This document shows positions 55,088 to 64,000 of a stretch of 64,000 nt of DNA, piece by piece. Source of the stretch: Bipolaris cookei (Eukaryota > Ascomycota > Dothideomycetes > Pleosporales > Pleosporaceae); assembly GCA_002286855.1 (NCBI GenBank), contig NRSV01000028.1:1-64000 (forward strand). Direction: 5' to 3'. The first letter of the stretch is position 1. The number at the start of each line of letters is the position of its first letter. The notes below the pieces were generated by a model. It saw nothing but the letters and a program-made list of their open reading frames with translations, had not been told where the DNA came from and ran no database searches. The position numbers were made by a program, and so were the translations under genes.

Positions 55088-58000
55088 ATGGTGGGCAAAA
55101 AGGTACAAGCACTGGCGCACAAATGGTCGTACATAACTAACATGTGCAAAGGAAGTTGCGACCCCCAAGCCCAAAGCTGCCCCGCGCGGGGCGACAAAGG
55201 CGAAGGTTGCACCTGGCGCACCCGAAGTCCAGAAGGTCGACGGCGAGGATTCCATGGAGATTGATTCTGAGGGCGCCAACCCTCGAGCAACTGCTGGAGG
55301 TATCGCGACAAATCTCAATCCTGGGGCTTCCACGTCAGCAGATCAGGCGCGAAAGCGACGAGCGCCACTCACCCACGCGAAAGACGAGTTTGCCGCTCTT
55401 CTCGAACCTTTCTACTATGGCAAGAGTCTGACCGACCCGATCAACACTGCGCGCGACAAGTGGAATTTACTGCCAGCCTTCTTGAAGACCAAGGGTCTCG
55501 TGAAACAGCACGTTGACTCTTACAACCATTTTGTCGATGTCGACTTGAAGAAGATTATCAAGGCCAACCGCTTCGTCCGTAGTGACTTCGACCCTAAATT
55601 TCTCCTCGAATACACGGATATCCGCGTACTGTCACCGAACCGACAGGAAGAAGATGACCTCGAGCATCACCGCAGTACCATTACACCTAACGAGTGCCGG
55701 TTACGTGATATGACATATGCTGCGCCGATAGTAGTGGATATCATATACACTAGGGGAAATGCTAAGGTCAAGCGGACGGGAATCAAGATTGGCAGAATGC
55801 CTATCATGTTGAAGAGTAACAAATGCGTACTTGCTGGCAAGAACGATCGCGAAATGGCTGTCATGGAGGAGTGTCCGTTAGATCCAGGAGGCTACTTCAT
55901 CACACGTGGACAAGAGAAGGTTATCCTTGTTCAGGAGCAGTTGAACAAGAATCGAGTCATTGTCGAAAGCGCAAAGGGAATTATGCAAGCCAGCGTTACG
56001 AGTTCCACCCACGAGAGGCGGACGAAGACGTATGTTATCCAAAAGAAAGGACTCATGTACCTTCGGCACAACACTCTCTCTGAAGAGATTCCAATCGTGT
56101 TCGTTATGAAAGCACTAGGAGTTCATTCCGACAAGGAAATCCTCCTCATGATTGCCGGAGAAGATAGTGCATACCAGGACAATTTTGCCATCAACTTCGA
56201 GGCGTGCGCAAGGGAGCAGATTCATACACAAGAAAGAGCGCTGGAATATATTGGCCACCGCGTACGGCTAGTCAAGAAGCCACTTGGCACCTCGCGCAAC
56301 AGGAACTACCACCTTGAGGCAATTGAATGTTTATCAAACGTTGTCCTTCCCCACGTCCCGGTAGAGGGCACAAATTACCGGCCCAAGGCACTATACGTAG
56401 CTCTCATGGCTCGGAGAGTTCTGATGGCAATGCAAGACCCGAAGCTGGTAGACGATCGTGACTATGTCGGCAACAAACGTCTTGAACTATCTGGCCAGAT
56501 GTTGTCCCTCTTGTTTGAAGATCACTTCAAGCGCTTTAATCACGATTTCAAGCTAAGCATCGACAAGGTTCTCAAAAAGCAAGTTAGGGCGCAGGAGTTT
56601 GATGCCTTTTCCCACTTCAGCGTTCACAAGAACCACATCACCATGGGCGTCGAGCGCGCGATTGCTACCGGAAATTGGAGTTTGAAGCGATTCAAAATGG
56701 AGCGGGCCGGAGTCACGCATGTCTTGAGCAGACTCAGCTACATTGCTGCACTAGGTATGATGACGAGAATCAGTTCGCAGTTTGAGAAAACTCGCAAGGT
56801 CTCTGGTCCTCGAGCGCTTCAGCCGTCGCAATTTGGTATGCTTTGTACTTCTGATACTCCAGAGGGAGAGGCTTGTGGTCTAGTCAAGAACCTGGCACTC
56901 ATGACGCACATTACAACCGAAGACGATGATGACCCAGTCCGCAAGATTGTGTTTATGTTGGGTGCTGAGGACATTTGTTCACAAACAGGAGAAGAGATTC
57001 ATGCTGAGGGTGTTTATAGTGTCTGTCTCAATGGTACGCCCATTGCTGTCACAGACACACCAAAGCGATTCCTCAACAGCTTCCGGAAACTCCGACGAAT
57101 GGGACGTATTTCCGAGTTCACCAGCATCCATATAGACCATGACCACTGCGAAGTCCACATCGCTACTGATGAAGGGCGGATTTGTAGGCCAATGATTATT
57201 GTTGAGAATCAACACTCAAAAGTTACTTCACGGTACCTGAAAGCGCTTCGCAAGGGTACCATGGAGTTTGAGGATTTCCTGACAAGAGGTCTTGTAGAGT
57301 ATCTTGATACCAACGAAGAGAACGATACCAACATTGCCCTCAAAGAGAGCGAAATTAACCAACACACGACGCATCTTGAGATTGAGCCCTTTACCATTTT
57401 GGGCGCTGTCGCCGGTCTCATTCCTTATCCTCACCATAACCAGTCGCCTCGTAACACCTACCAATGTGCTATGGGTAAGCAAGCGATTGGTGCCATAGCC
57501 TACAACCAGTTCAATAGGATAGACACGCTGCTATACCTGATGGTCTACCCGCAACAACCCATGGTCAAGACGCGAACCATTGAACTCACGAAGTACGATA
57601 AGCTTCCGGCAGGTCAGAACGCAACCGTCGCCGTCATGTCGTACTCGGGTTACGATATCGAAGATGCTCTCATTCTCAATAAGGCGTCGTGCGATCGAGG
57701 ATTTGGTCGTTGTCAAGTGTTCAAGAAGCACGTCACGCCTCTCAAAACGTACGCCAATAACACTTCCGATCGCATCAACGCCGGCGCTCTTGACGTAGCG
57801 AATCCCAACCATCAGGCGATTGGTCAAGATGGTATTGCTCAAGTCGGCGCTCGTCTCGAGGCCGGCGACGCCTTCCTGTTGAAATCGATACCTCAAGATA
57901 CTGCGGGTCCAGCGTCGAATTTGTACAAAGACAAGCCAGAAAGATATAAATTGCCTGACTGCAGCTATATCGACAAAGCATGCATCACAGAAAACGAATC

Positions 58001-58861
58001 AGGCACAACACTGATTAAATTACTGATGCGCCAAACCCGTCGCCCGGAACTCGGCGACAAATTCTCATCTCGCCACGGCCAAAAAGGTACAACGGGCCTA
58101 ATCGTCCAGCAAGAAGACATGCCCTTCAACGACCAAGGCATCTGCCCAGACATCATCATGAACCCCCATGGTTTCCCCTCGCGCATGACAGTCGGCAAAA
58201 TGATGGAGCTCCTCTCCGGCAAAGCCGGCGTCCTCAACGGCACCCTCGAATACGGCACCGCCTTCGGCGGCTCAACCGTCGAAGACATGTCGCAGATTCT
58301 TGTAGAGAAGGGCTTCTCCTATACAGGCAAAGATTATCTCACCTCTGGTATCACGGGTGAAGCCCACCAGTTTTACACCTTTTTCGGTCCCATTTACTAC
58401 CAGAAACTCAAGCACATGGTCCAGGATAAAATGCACTCGCGTGCGCGTGGTCCCCGTGCTATCTTAACCCGCCAGCCAACGGAAGGTCGTGCACGAGACG
58501 GTGGTCTGCGTCTTGGAGAAATGGAGCGTGATTGTCTAATTGCGTATGGAGCGTCGCAGCTCTTGCTGGAGCGCCTGATGATTAGTTCCGATGCGCATAA
58601 TGTGGATGTTTGTGAGAAATGTATGTTTTCCTTCCCTATTCCAATCCACCCTTCCCTTTCTTTCTCTCCCGAGATTCCTGGCTAATAGAATATACAGGCG
58701 GCCAAATGGGATACAGCGGGTACTGCAAACTCTGTGAGAGCGAAAAAGCGATTCGTAAGATTACCATGCCGTATGCGGCCAAGCTTTTGATCCAGGAACT
58801 GGGCAGTATGAATGTCAAGGTCACAATTGGGCTTGAGGATGAGTTTCCGAGGGATGCGTGA
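55088..58861 (+). CDS. RET1: RNA polymerase III second-largest subunit Rpc2 (Ret1)
   Basis: Three exons (55088-55102, 55152-58620, 58698-58861) encode 1215 residues. The first exon holds MVGKK, and a basic N-terminal extension follows (residues 6-30). The polymerase domains appear in order: protrusion (LLPAFLKTKGLVKQHVDSYN), lobe, fork (CTSDTPEGEACGLVKNLALM), external domains, the hybrid-binding domain (GYDIEDALILNKAS and GDKFSSRHGQKGT) and the clamp with a C-terminal zinc site (CGQMGYSGYCKLCESEK together with VCEKC), which the last intron splits. The GRISEFTSIHIDHD segment and overall match favour Pol III over Pol I or II. It synthesises tRNA, 5S and other small RNAs. Length is close to yeast Ret1 (about 1150). 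Confidence 0.95.
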
Positions 58862-59108
58862 GGTGGTGTAGGGAACTGCTTGGGGAAAAAAATTTCGAGG
58901 ACATCTTACGGGCGCTGGGGTGTTTATATGCATAGCGTGGTGTTTGATTTAAGACGACTATTTTTTCATGTGACAAGGCAATGGGAACTATGAGTATGTT
59001 TTGATATGGATTTTTGAATGTATATGATATTTGATACATGTCATTCATTTTGCAAGTATTGGTATATGAACATAGCCTGTAATACTGTGCAATTACACGC
59101 ATACATAA
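58862..59108. other. Convergent intergenic spacer
   Basis: This is the A/T-rich 3' flank of RPC2 and of the small minus-strand gene. No feature was seen. Confidence 0.7.
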
Positions 59109-59528
59109 TCATCCCTTCTCCCTCAACCGCCGGCTCCAAACTCTCAACCTATCACTCGTAGATGGAGTGAGCGGCTGGCCAAAGACTGCTCCGAAAGTAA
59201 ACATCATGGACAGGATATCAGCAGGCTCCAGGTAGCGAGCAACACACAGCCAAAGCTCTGCAGGCATGTAGACTATGGCTCCTGGATACGTTGGAGATCT
59301 ACTTGACAGGCTCAGCATGTGGGCGAGAGTGGTTGGGGTAAGTTCTGGGGAGAGATTGTGGCGCTGAAAGGTAGGATAGATGGCCAAGGCAAGATTGATC
59401 AGATTGCTGTTGCCCACATATTTGTAGATAATGAGGAGTAGTTCGGCAGGGAGGTCATCGAAAGGATTGCCATTGGTAAATGACCCCGGCGGTGGGGGTG
59501 GAGGAGGTGCTCCAGCAGCCGCGGACAT
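59109..59528 (-). CDS. Small F-box-like protein
   Basis: This single exon encodes 139 residues. It starts at the ATG at 59526-59528 (MSAAAGAPPPP). A proline run (residues 7-13) is followed by NPFDDLPAELLLIIYKYVGN (about 22-41), an F-box-like L-P-x-E-L pattern, and later MPAELWLCVARYLEPADILS (about 88-107), a second copy of the same motif type. The C-terminus is basic. The protein is too short for a substrate-binding domain, so it may be an adaptor or a small member of the fungal F-box-like group. It is only 115 bp from the 3' end of Pga1 on the same strand. Confidence 0.6.
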   Translation of the reverse strand: MSAAAGAPPPPPPPGSFTNGNPFDDLPAELLLIIYKYVGNSNLINLALAIYPTFQRHNLSPELTPTTLAHMLSLSSRSPTYPGAIVYMPAELWLCVARYLEPADILSMMFTFGAVFGQPLTPSTSDRLRVWSRRLREKG

Positions 59529-59643
59529 GCTCACGTGTTGGCGTCTAGGAGTCGAGTACAGAAGTAGCCAGCGCAGGGACTATGGCTAGAGTCAAGTTGC
59601 GACCTTGGAAGAGATATGCGACTGGGCGTACTCAAGTGTTTAC

Positions 59644-60442
59644 TCAGTCGGTATGCGATTTGTTGGGCGGCTCAGCGGCGACAGAGAGTAGCCAACGGTA
59701 TATATAGCCAGAAAGGAGATAGGCGAATACAGCGACCAGCGTGATGTATATGGCGATAGGGACGAGTGACTCAGGGAAGACGTTGAGTATAAAGGGATCG
59801 AGAACTGCACGAGTCAGACCAGATGGTGTGTAAACATTGAATGGCAACGTACTGATATCCACGTCTACCGGGGGCGGATGGAGCATCAGTGTGTGATTAG
59901 TCGAGTAGTAGGAGGCTGCAGCCTGGAGACGTAGCAACAGAGCCGATTCGTGAGCATCGAAGTCTGCCGCAGCAGTGTCTTTGTGATCGTCAAGTTGGTT
60001 CTGTTGACTGTAGTGGACGAGTGAGGCCTTGAGGTCGGGTGTATCGAGCACGTGGTCAAGGGTGTAGGTATCAAGCCAGAAGTCAGTTGGTTGCTGGGGT
60101 ATGGTCAGGACTGGCCCGTCGAGGTGGGGGAAGTGGAATTGGACTCACTGTTGCTGGCCAGCAAACGCGCACTTCGTACCTGCGTCCGTGGTCGAGGCCG
60201 CGAACAAGGTGCCAGGACTCGAGACCGTGTGGCGCTGACTCGGTGGGAAACTCAACGGGAATGCAAGTGGGCAGAATAGAACTGGCGGGCGATAGGGCGC
60301 TTGAAGCAAGCGTGTCTATGCTGGGGAGAGCATTGGAGAGGGCTGCAGCGCGGGGCCCGAGGAATGTTGTCTTCTCAACGTTTGCGTTCACCGTCCAGGC
60401 CAGTGTGACGGTGTAGAGCAGCAGGCGGGCGACGAGGCGCAT
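59644..60442 (-). CDS. PGA1: GPI-mannosyltransferase II co-activator Pga1
   Basis: Three exons (60149-60442, 59853-60093, 59644-59804) encode 231 residues. The 48-bp second intron is a stop-free multiple of three but has GTACGT and a CTGAC branch site. The N-terminus MRLVARLLLYTVTLAWTV is a signal peptide. The luminal domain contains YEVRVCWPATQPTDFWLDTY, a characteristic block of the Pga1 family. A C-terminal membrane segment (about residues 195-215, LVPIAIYITLVAVFAYLLSG) anchors it. Pga1 works with Gpi18 in the ER to add the second mannose of the GPI anchor. The small size and topology fit. I recognise the family by pattern, not by a search. Confidence 0.82.
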
Positions 60443-60877
60443 CTTTGGACGACAGGACAGGGACTCTTGGGGAGGGCGGGATGGAGATGGCGCATTCTCT
60501 CACGTGGGTGATGGCCGGGACAATTGCATATGCATTGCTGTTGGTGTTGATGTTGGTGTTGTGGCGATGGAGCAAAAGAAGGGGAAGAAGAAACTGGCTA
60601 TGGAAAGCCCGGCAGGTGCAAGGGGAGGTGTGAAAGCATGCCAGTGTGTGCATAGATGTGTATGTCGAGTATGCAGTGCAGCGGTTAGCGCCGTGGCCCG
60701 TGGTAGGCCGGGTCGTATGCACCCTAAAAGTTCGATTCCGCAAACACAACAACTGCTTCTCCCCCCACCCACTGCTCCACTCCACCACCAGCTGCTCCTC
60801 GACTTTCTCGCGGACGCCACCCCTGACCGAGCATTTCCATATATCCCCCCAATTACTATTCCGCCTCATATCCAGCC
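60443..60877. other. Divergent promoter region
   Basis: This lies between PGA1 (-) and alpha-tubulin (+). It holds both promoters and a CT-rich leader before the tubulin ATG. A fortuitous TpsiC-like motif occurs at about 60730 and was rejected as a tRNA. Confidence 0.65.
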
Positions 60878-62567
60878 ATGAGAGAAGTCATCAGTCTCAA
60901 CGGTAGGTAGCCACCCATCCTTGCCCACACCCTGGCCGCCCCCCGACTGGCGGGACAGGTCCGCCTCTTTTGTTGATGTTGACTTTGTACGCGTCTAGTC
61001 GGCCAAGCCGGTTGCCAAATTGCAAACTCCTGCTGGGAGGTGAGTATTCGACAATCCGCTCCGCCGCGCCCTCGAGTCTGCTTCGAGTAGCGGAAAAAGG
61101 AGGGCGCAGGATGCCTTGTGCCTGACCGCCAGTCTGCACTGATGCTGACCACCTGTGCCAGCTCTACTGCCTCGAGCACGGCATCCAGCCCGACGGCTAC
61201 CTCACCGAAGAGCGCAAGGCTGTCAACGACGACCACGGTTTCAGCACCTTCTTCTCTGAGACTGGTAGGCAGCTGCCCTTGCGCACGCGTCGGATGCACA
61301 ACTAACTCTCGCTGCGCAGGCCAGGGCAAGTACGTCCCCCGTACCATCTACGCCGATCTTGAGCCCAATGTCGTCGACGAGGTCCGCACCGGTGCCTACC
61401 GCTCCCTCTTCCACCCCGAACAGATGATCACCGGCAAGGAGGATGCCTCAAACAACTACGCTCGTGGCCACTACACAGTCGGAAAGGAGCTTATTGATCA
61501 GGTCCTCGACAAGGTCCGCCGCGTTGCCGACAACTGCTCTGGTCTGCAAGGTTTCCTCGTCTTCCACTCTTTCGGTGGCGGTACCGGCTCAGGTTTCGGC
61601 GCCCTGCTCATGGAGCGTCTGTCGGTCGATTACGGCAAGAAGTGCAAGCTCGAGTTCTGTGTTTACCCAGCGCCCCAGGTCGCCACATCCGTTGTTGAGC
61701 CATACAACTCCATTCTCACCACCCACACCACGCTCGAGCACTCCGACTGCAGCTTCATGGTCGACAACGAGGCCATTTATGATATTTGCCGAAGGAACCT
61801 CGGTATCGAGCGCCCCAATTACGAGAACCTGAACCGTCTGATTGCTCAGGGTATGTTGCTCACTTGAATATCTTCCCTAGAACATCCGGTTCTTGACTAA
61901 TCCAATTCCAGTTGTCTCCTCAATCACTGCCTCGCTCCGATTCGATGGCTCCCTCAATGTCGACCTGAACGAGTTCCAGACCAACCTGGTTCCTTACCCC
62001 CGTATCCACTTCCCTCTCGTCGCCTACTCTCCCGTCATCTCCGCCGCAAAGGCCGCACACGAGGCCAACTCGGTCAACGAGATCACCAACGCTTGCTTCG
62101 AGCCAAACAACCAGATGGTCAAGTGCGATCCCCGCAACGGAAAGTATATGGCTACCTGCCTGCTGTATCGTGGTGACGTTGTCCCCAAGGACACACACGC
62201 TGCCATTGCCCAGGTCAAGACCAAGCGCACTGTTCAGTTCGTTGACTGGTGCCCTACTGGTTTCAAGGTCGGTATCTGCTACCAGCCACCTCAGAACGTT
62301 CCCAATGGTGACCTCGCCTCGGTCAACCGCGCCGTTTGCATGTTGTCCAACACCACGGCCATTAGCGAGGCCTGGTCTGCTCTCTCGCACAAGTTCGACC
62401 TCATGTACAGCAAGCGTGCTTTCGTCCACTGGTACGTTGGTGAGGGCATGGAGGAGGGTGAATTCTCCGAGGCCCGTGAAGATCTCGCTGCTCTTGAGCG
62501 CGATTACGAGGAGGTTGCTGCCGACAGCCTTGGCGACGATGAGGAGGGTGGCGAGGCAGAATACTAG
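60878..62567 (+). CDS. Alpha-tubulin
   Basis: Five exons (60878-60902, 60999-61039, 61162-61264, 61320-61850, 61912-62567) encode 451 residues. The N-terminus is MREVISLNVGQAGCQIANSC. The GTP-binding tubulin signature GGGTGSG, the NEAIYDICRR segment and the alpha-type loop GKYMATCLLYRGDVVPKD are intact. The C-terminus is acidic and ends in EAEY, with the terminal tyrosine typical of alpha-tubulin. An early intron splits codon 9, as is common in fungal tubulin genes, and the second exon is only 41 nt. The protein is one half of the microtubule heterodimer. Length (usual about 450) is normal. Confidence 0.97.
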
Positions 62568-62942
62568 ATATCTTGTTGCGTGGCTCAAGCTTGTGGCCAA
62601 GAGCAGTTCGGCTATGCATAGTTGATTGGCATGCTCCTCACTCGCCATTTGCGCGCATTGTTTTCTAATTCTCTGGCAAGAGAGAGCATAGACCGTTTTG
62701 ACTTTGACAAGCAGTCAACTTTTGAGGGGAGCTGCAAGCGTGCACCCTTCACACATCAAGCGATTTGGGTTTAATTGCCCTCTTTCTATGTTACCACTAC
62801 CACCTTTTTTTAGTAATGGCCAATAAATTGTCAAATGGCCTCATTTTGTAACATTCATTTTCAATCCCGGCCCATGTTATGATGTTCTTTGTCTCGTGAA
62901 ATATTTGGTGCAAGAAACGTGAATCTGTGTAATTGTCATAGT
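62568..62942. other. Convergent intergenic region
   Basis: This is 3' flank shared by alpha-tubulin (+) and the Ctf4-type gene (-). No feature was seen. Confidence 0.7.
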
Positions 62943-64000
62943 CTATAGATCATCCTCATCATCGTCCCTAGCCAACGCCTTCTTCTCAGCCAGTTCCCGG
63001 ATCTTGTCGCCCAGCACCTCGCGACCATAGCGTGAAGCAACCTTGCCTGCCAGATCTAACATTTTGCCATTGGTATCCCGCATCAGGCTTACAATTTCCA
63101 GAGCCTTCATACCATGGTCCTCACCCGCCAGACACTCCAAGCCGAGCAACTGCAGTAGTGCACGATCAATAGCTACCTCGAGCGCACTCAGAGCCGCCTT
63201 TTGCGAAGACGTAGGCCGAGTATGCAGCAGTGTCGACGACAACTGCGAGTGCAATGTCGAAGAGAGAATAAACGCTTGTTCATGTTCCTGCTGCTTGTCT
63301 TCATTCGTCTGTGGCTTCGTCGTTTCATCTTCATCTTGCTCATCGTCGTCATCAGACATTGCACCACTCTTTCGACTCTTCGCCTTCTTGCGCTTATCAA
63401 TTGCACTCGACAGTGGAATCTCGAAGCCAAACTCGGACAGATGCGGGATCGGTGCACTAGGATACTGTTCTCTGCCTTTGATAATCATGCAGTGGAACTT
63501 GCCGCTGCTACTGCTGTTGTCTGCCGAGGGCGAGGACGCGACGCCAACGGGCCAGTATGATTCTTCTTTTCCGCCGCCCACGCGGCGTGACAGGAGCTTC
63601 GTGTCGAGCATGGGGACCCAGTGGGCTTGTCCTGTGTTTCTCCATCCAAGCAGCGTTAAGAGGACGCCGTCGGAATCGTAGATGTATGGGTCGCCTTCTG
63701 CCGAGAAGAAGACAGAAGTTAGTGTGGTGCCCGAGGGTAGAGCAAGGATGTCGGAGTCTTGGTACACGATGTCGTGCTTGATATTTTCAATCGTGTAGAG
63801 GAGCTGTGTACTGAGGTCGTTTTGGATGGGTCCGTTGCCAATGGTAAGAATGTAGTCGCGCCAAGCTGCACACGTTACTGCGGGAGAGCTCTTTTGGCGG
63901 TACACGCGAATGGGCAGGCCAAAAAGAGAGTATATGCGCACGTAGTTTGTAGAAGTTGTGAGGCACACATATGAGTCAGACAAGGCAATTGCTGTCACAG
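62943..64000 (-). CDS. Ctf4/Mcl1/SepB (WDHD1-type) protein, C-terminal part
   Basis: This partial gene ends with TAG at 62943-62945 and stays open to the right edge of the window, so its start and most of the protein lie outside. At least 352 codons are visible. They correspond to the beta-propeller-type SepB domain of the Ctf4 family (VCLTTSTNYVRIYSLFGLP, TCAAWRDYILTIGNG, GDPYIYDSDGVLLTLLGWRN). An acidic, lysine-rich linker and a C-terminal helical bundle follow (ALLQLLGLECLAGEDHGMKA, ASRYGREVLGDKIRELAEKK). Ctf4 links the CMG helicase to polymerase alpha and supports sister-chromatid cohesion. I see no intron in the visible part. Confidence 0.85.
   Translation of the reverse strand, partial: VTAIALSDSYVCLTTSTNYVRIYSLFGLPIRVYRQKSSPAVTCAAWRDYILTIGNGPIQNDLSTQLLYTIENIKHDIVYQDSDILALPSGTTLTSVFFSAEGDPYIYDSDGVLLTLLGWRNTGQAHWVPMLDTKLLSRRVGGGKEESYWPVGVASSPSADNSSSSGKFHCMIIKGREQYPSAPIPHLSEFGFEIPLSSAIDKRKKAKSRKSGAMSDDDDEQDEDETTKPQTNEDKQQEHEQAFILSSTLHSQLSSTLLHTRPTSSQKAALSALEVAIDRALLQLLGLECLAGEDHGMKALEIVSLMRDTNGKMLDLAGKVASRYGREVLGDKIRELAEKKALARDDDEDDL

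Noticed and set aside
60670..60745. tRNA-like sequence (A-box-like GGTTAGCGCC and AGTTCGATTCC)
   Set aside because: No matching acceptor or anticodon stems could be formed around these motifs.

Overview
The window is nuclear DNA of a filamentous ascomycete (Pezizomycotina). The evidence is many short spliceosomal introns (mostly 48-65 bp) with GT-AG ends and CTAAC/CTGAC-type branch sites, dense core genes on both strands, and proteins of clearly fungal type (Pma1, Rcf2, Sey1, Pga1, Wwm1 and 2EXR-like proteins). A Dothideomycete such as a member of the Pleosporales is my best guess from overall flavour. That is inference, not a database result.

Positions 1 to about 8 kb are accessory. A 5.2-kb palindrome (1-5216) fills the left end. 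Its two arms, about 1.78 kb each, differ at only one base that I could find (12 versus 5205). Each arm carries the same small secreted 8-cysteine protein gene, so two inverted copies of an effector-like gene flank a Fot1/pogo-type transposon. The transposase of that element has two in-frame stops. Next to the palindrome are two LINE-tail-like stretches ending in triplet microsatellites, a 2 x 49 bp tandem repeat, and then a second secreted-protein gene (7105-7863) with a signal peptide, a Kex2-like KR site and four cysteines.

From about 8.7 kb to the end the window is ordinary gene-dense core chromosome. In order it holds: thioesterase-like protein (-), eIF2D/Tma64 (-), a multi-pass membrane protein (+), a chromodomain plus triple CCCH zinc-finger protein (-), Rab11/Ypt31 GTPase (+), a triose-phosphate/sugar-phosphate-type transporter (-), a secreted alpha/beta hydrolase (+), a Pumilio protein (+), Rcf2 (+), a conserved unknown (+), Sey1 (+), a Tda3-like FAD oxidoreductase (-), a Wwm1-like WW protein (-), a gene-poor 2.9 kb, a 2EXR/F-box-like protein (+), another gene-poor 2 kb, plasma-membrane H+-ATPase Pma1 (+), an aldo-keto reductase (+), SF3b subunit Cus1/SF3B2 (+), an RS-rich protein (+), RNA polymerase III subunit Rpc2 (+), a small F-box-like protein (-), Pga1 (-), alpha-tubulin (+) and the C-terminal part of Ctf4/Mcl1/SepB (-), which runs off the right edge.

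The core genes are housekeeping genes with no evident shared pathway. The most interesting structure is the palindrome at the left end. Unusual gene structures were also found: a GC-AG intron, a 15-nt microexon, an apparent 2-nt exon or stwintron-like arrangement in the chromodomain gene, and several stop-free introns whose length is a multiple of three. All exon models were built by eye from splice motifs and reading frame.
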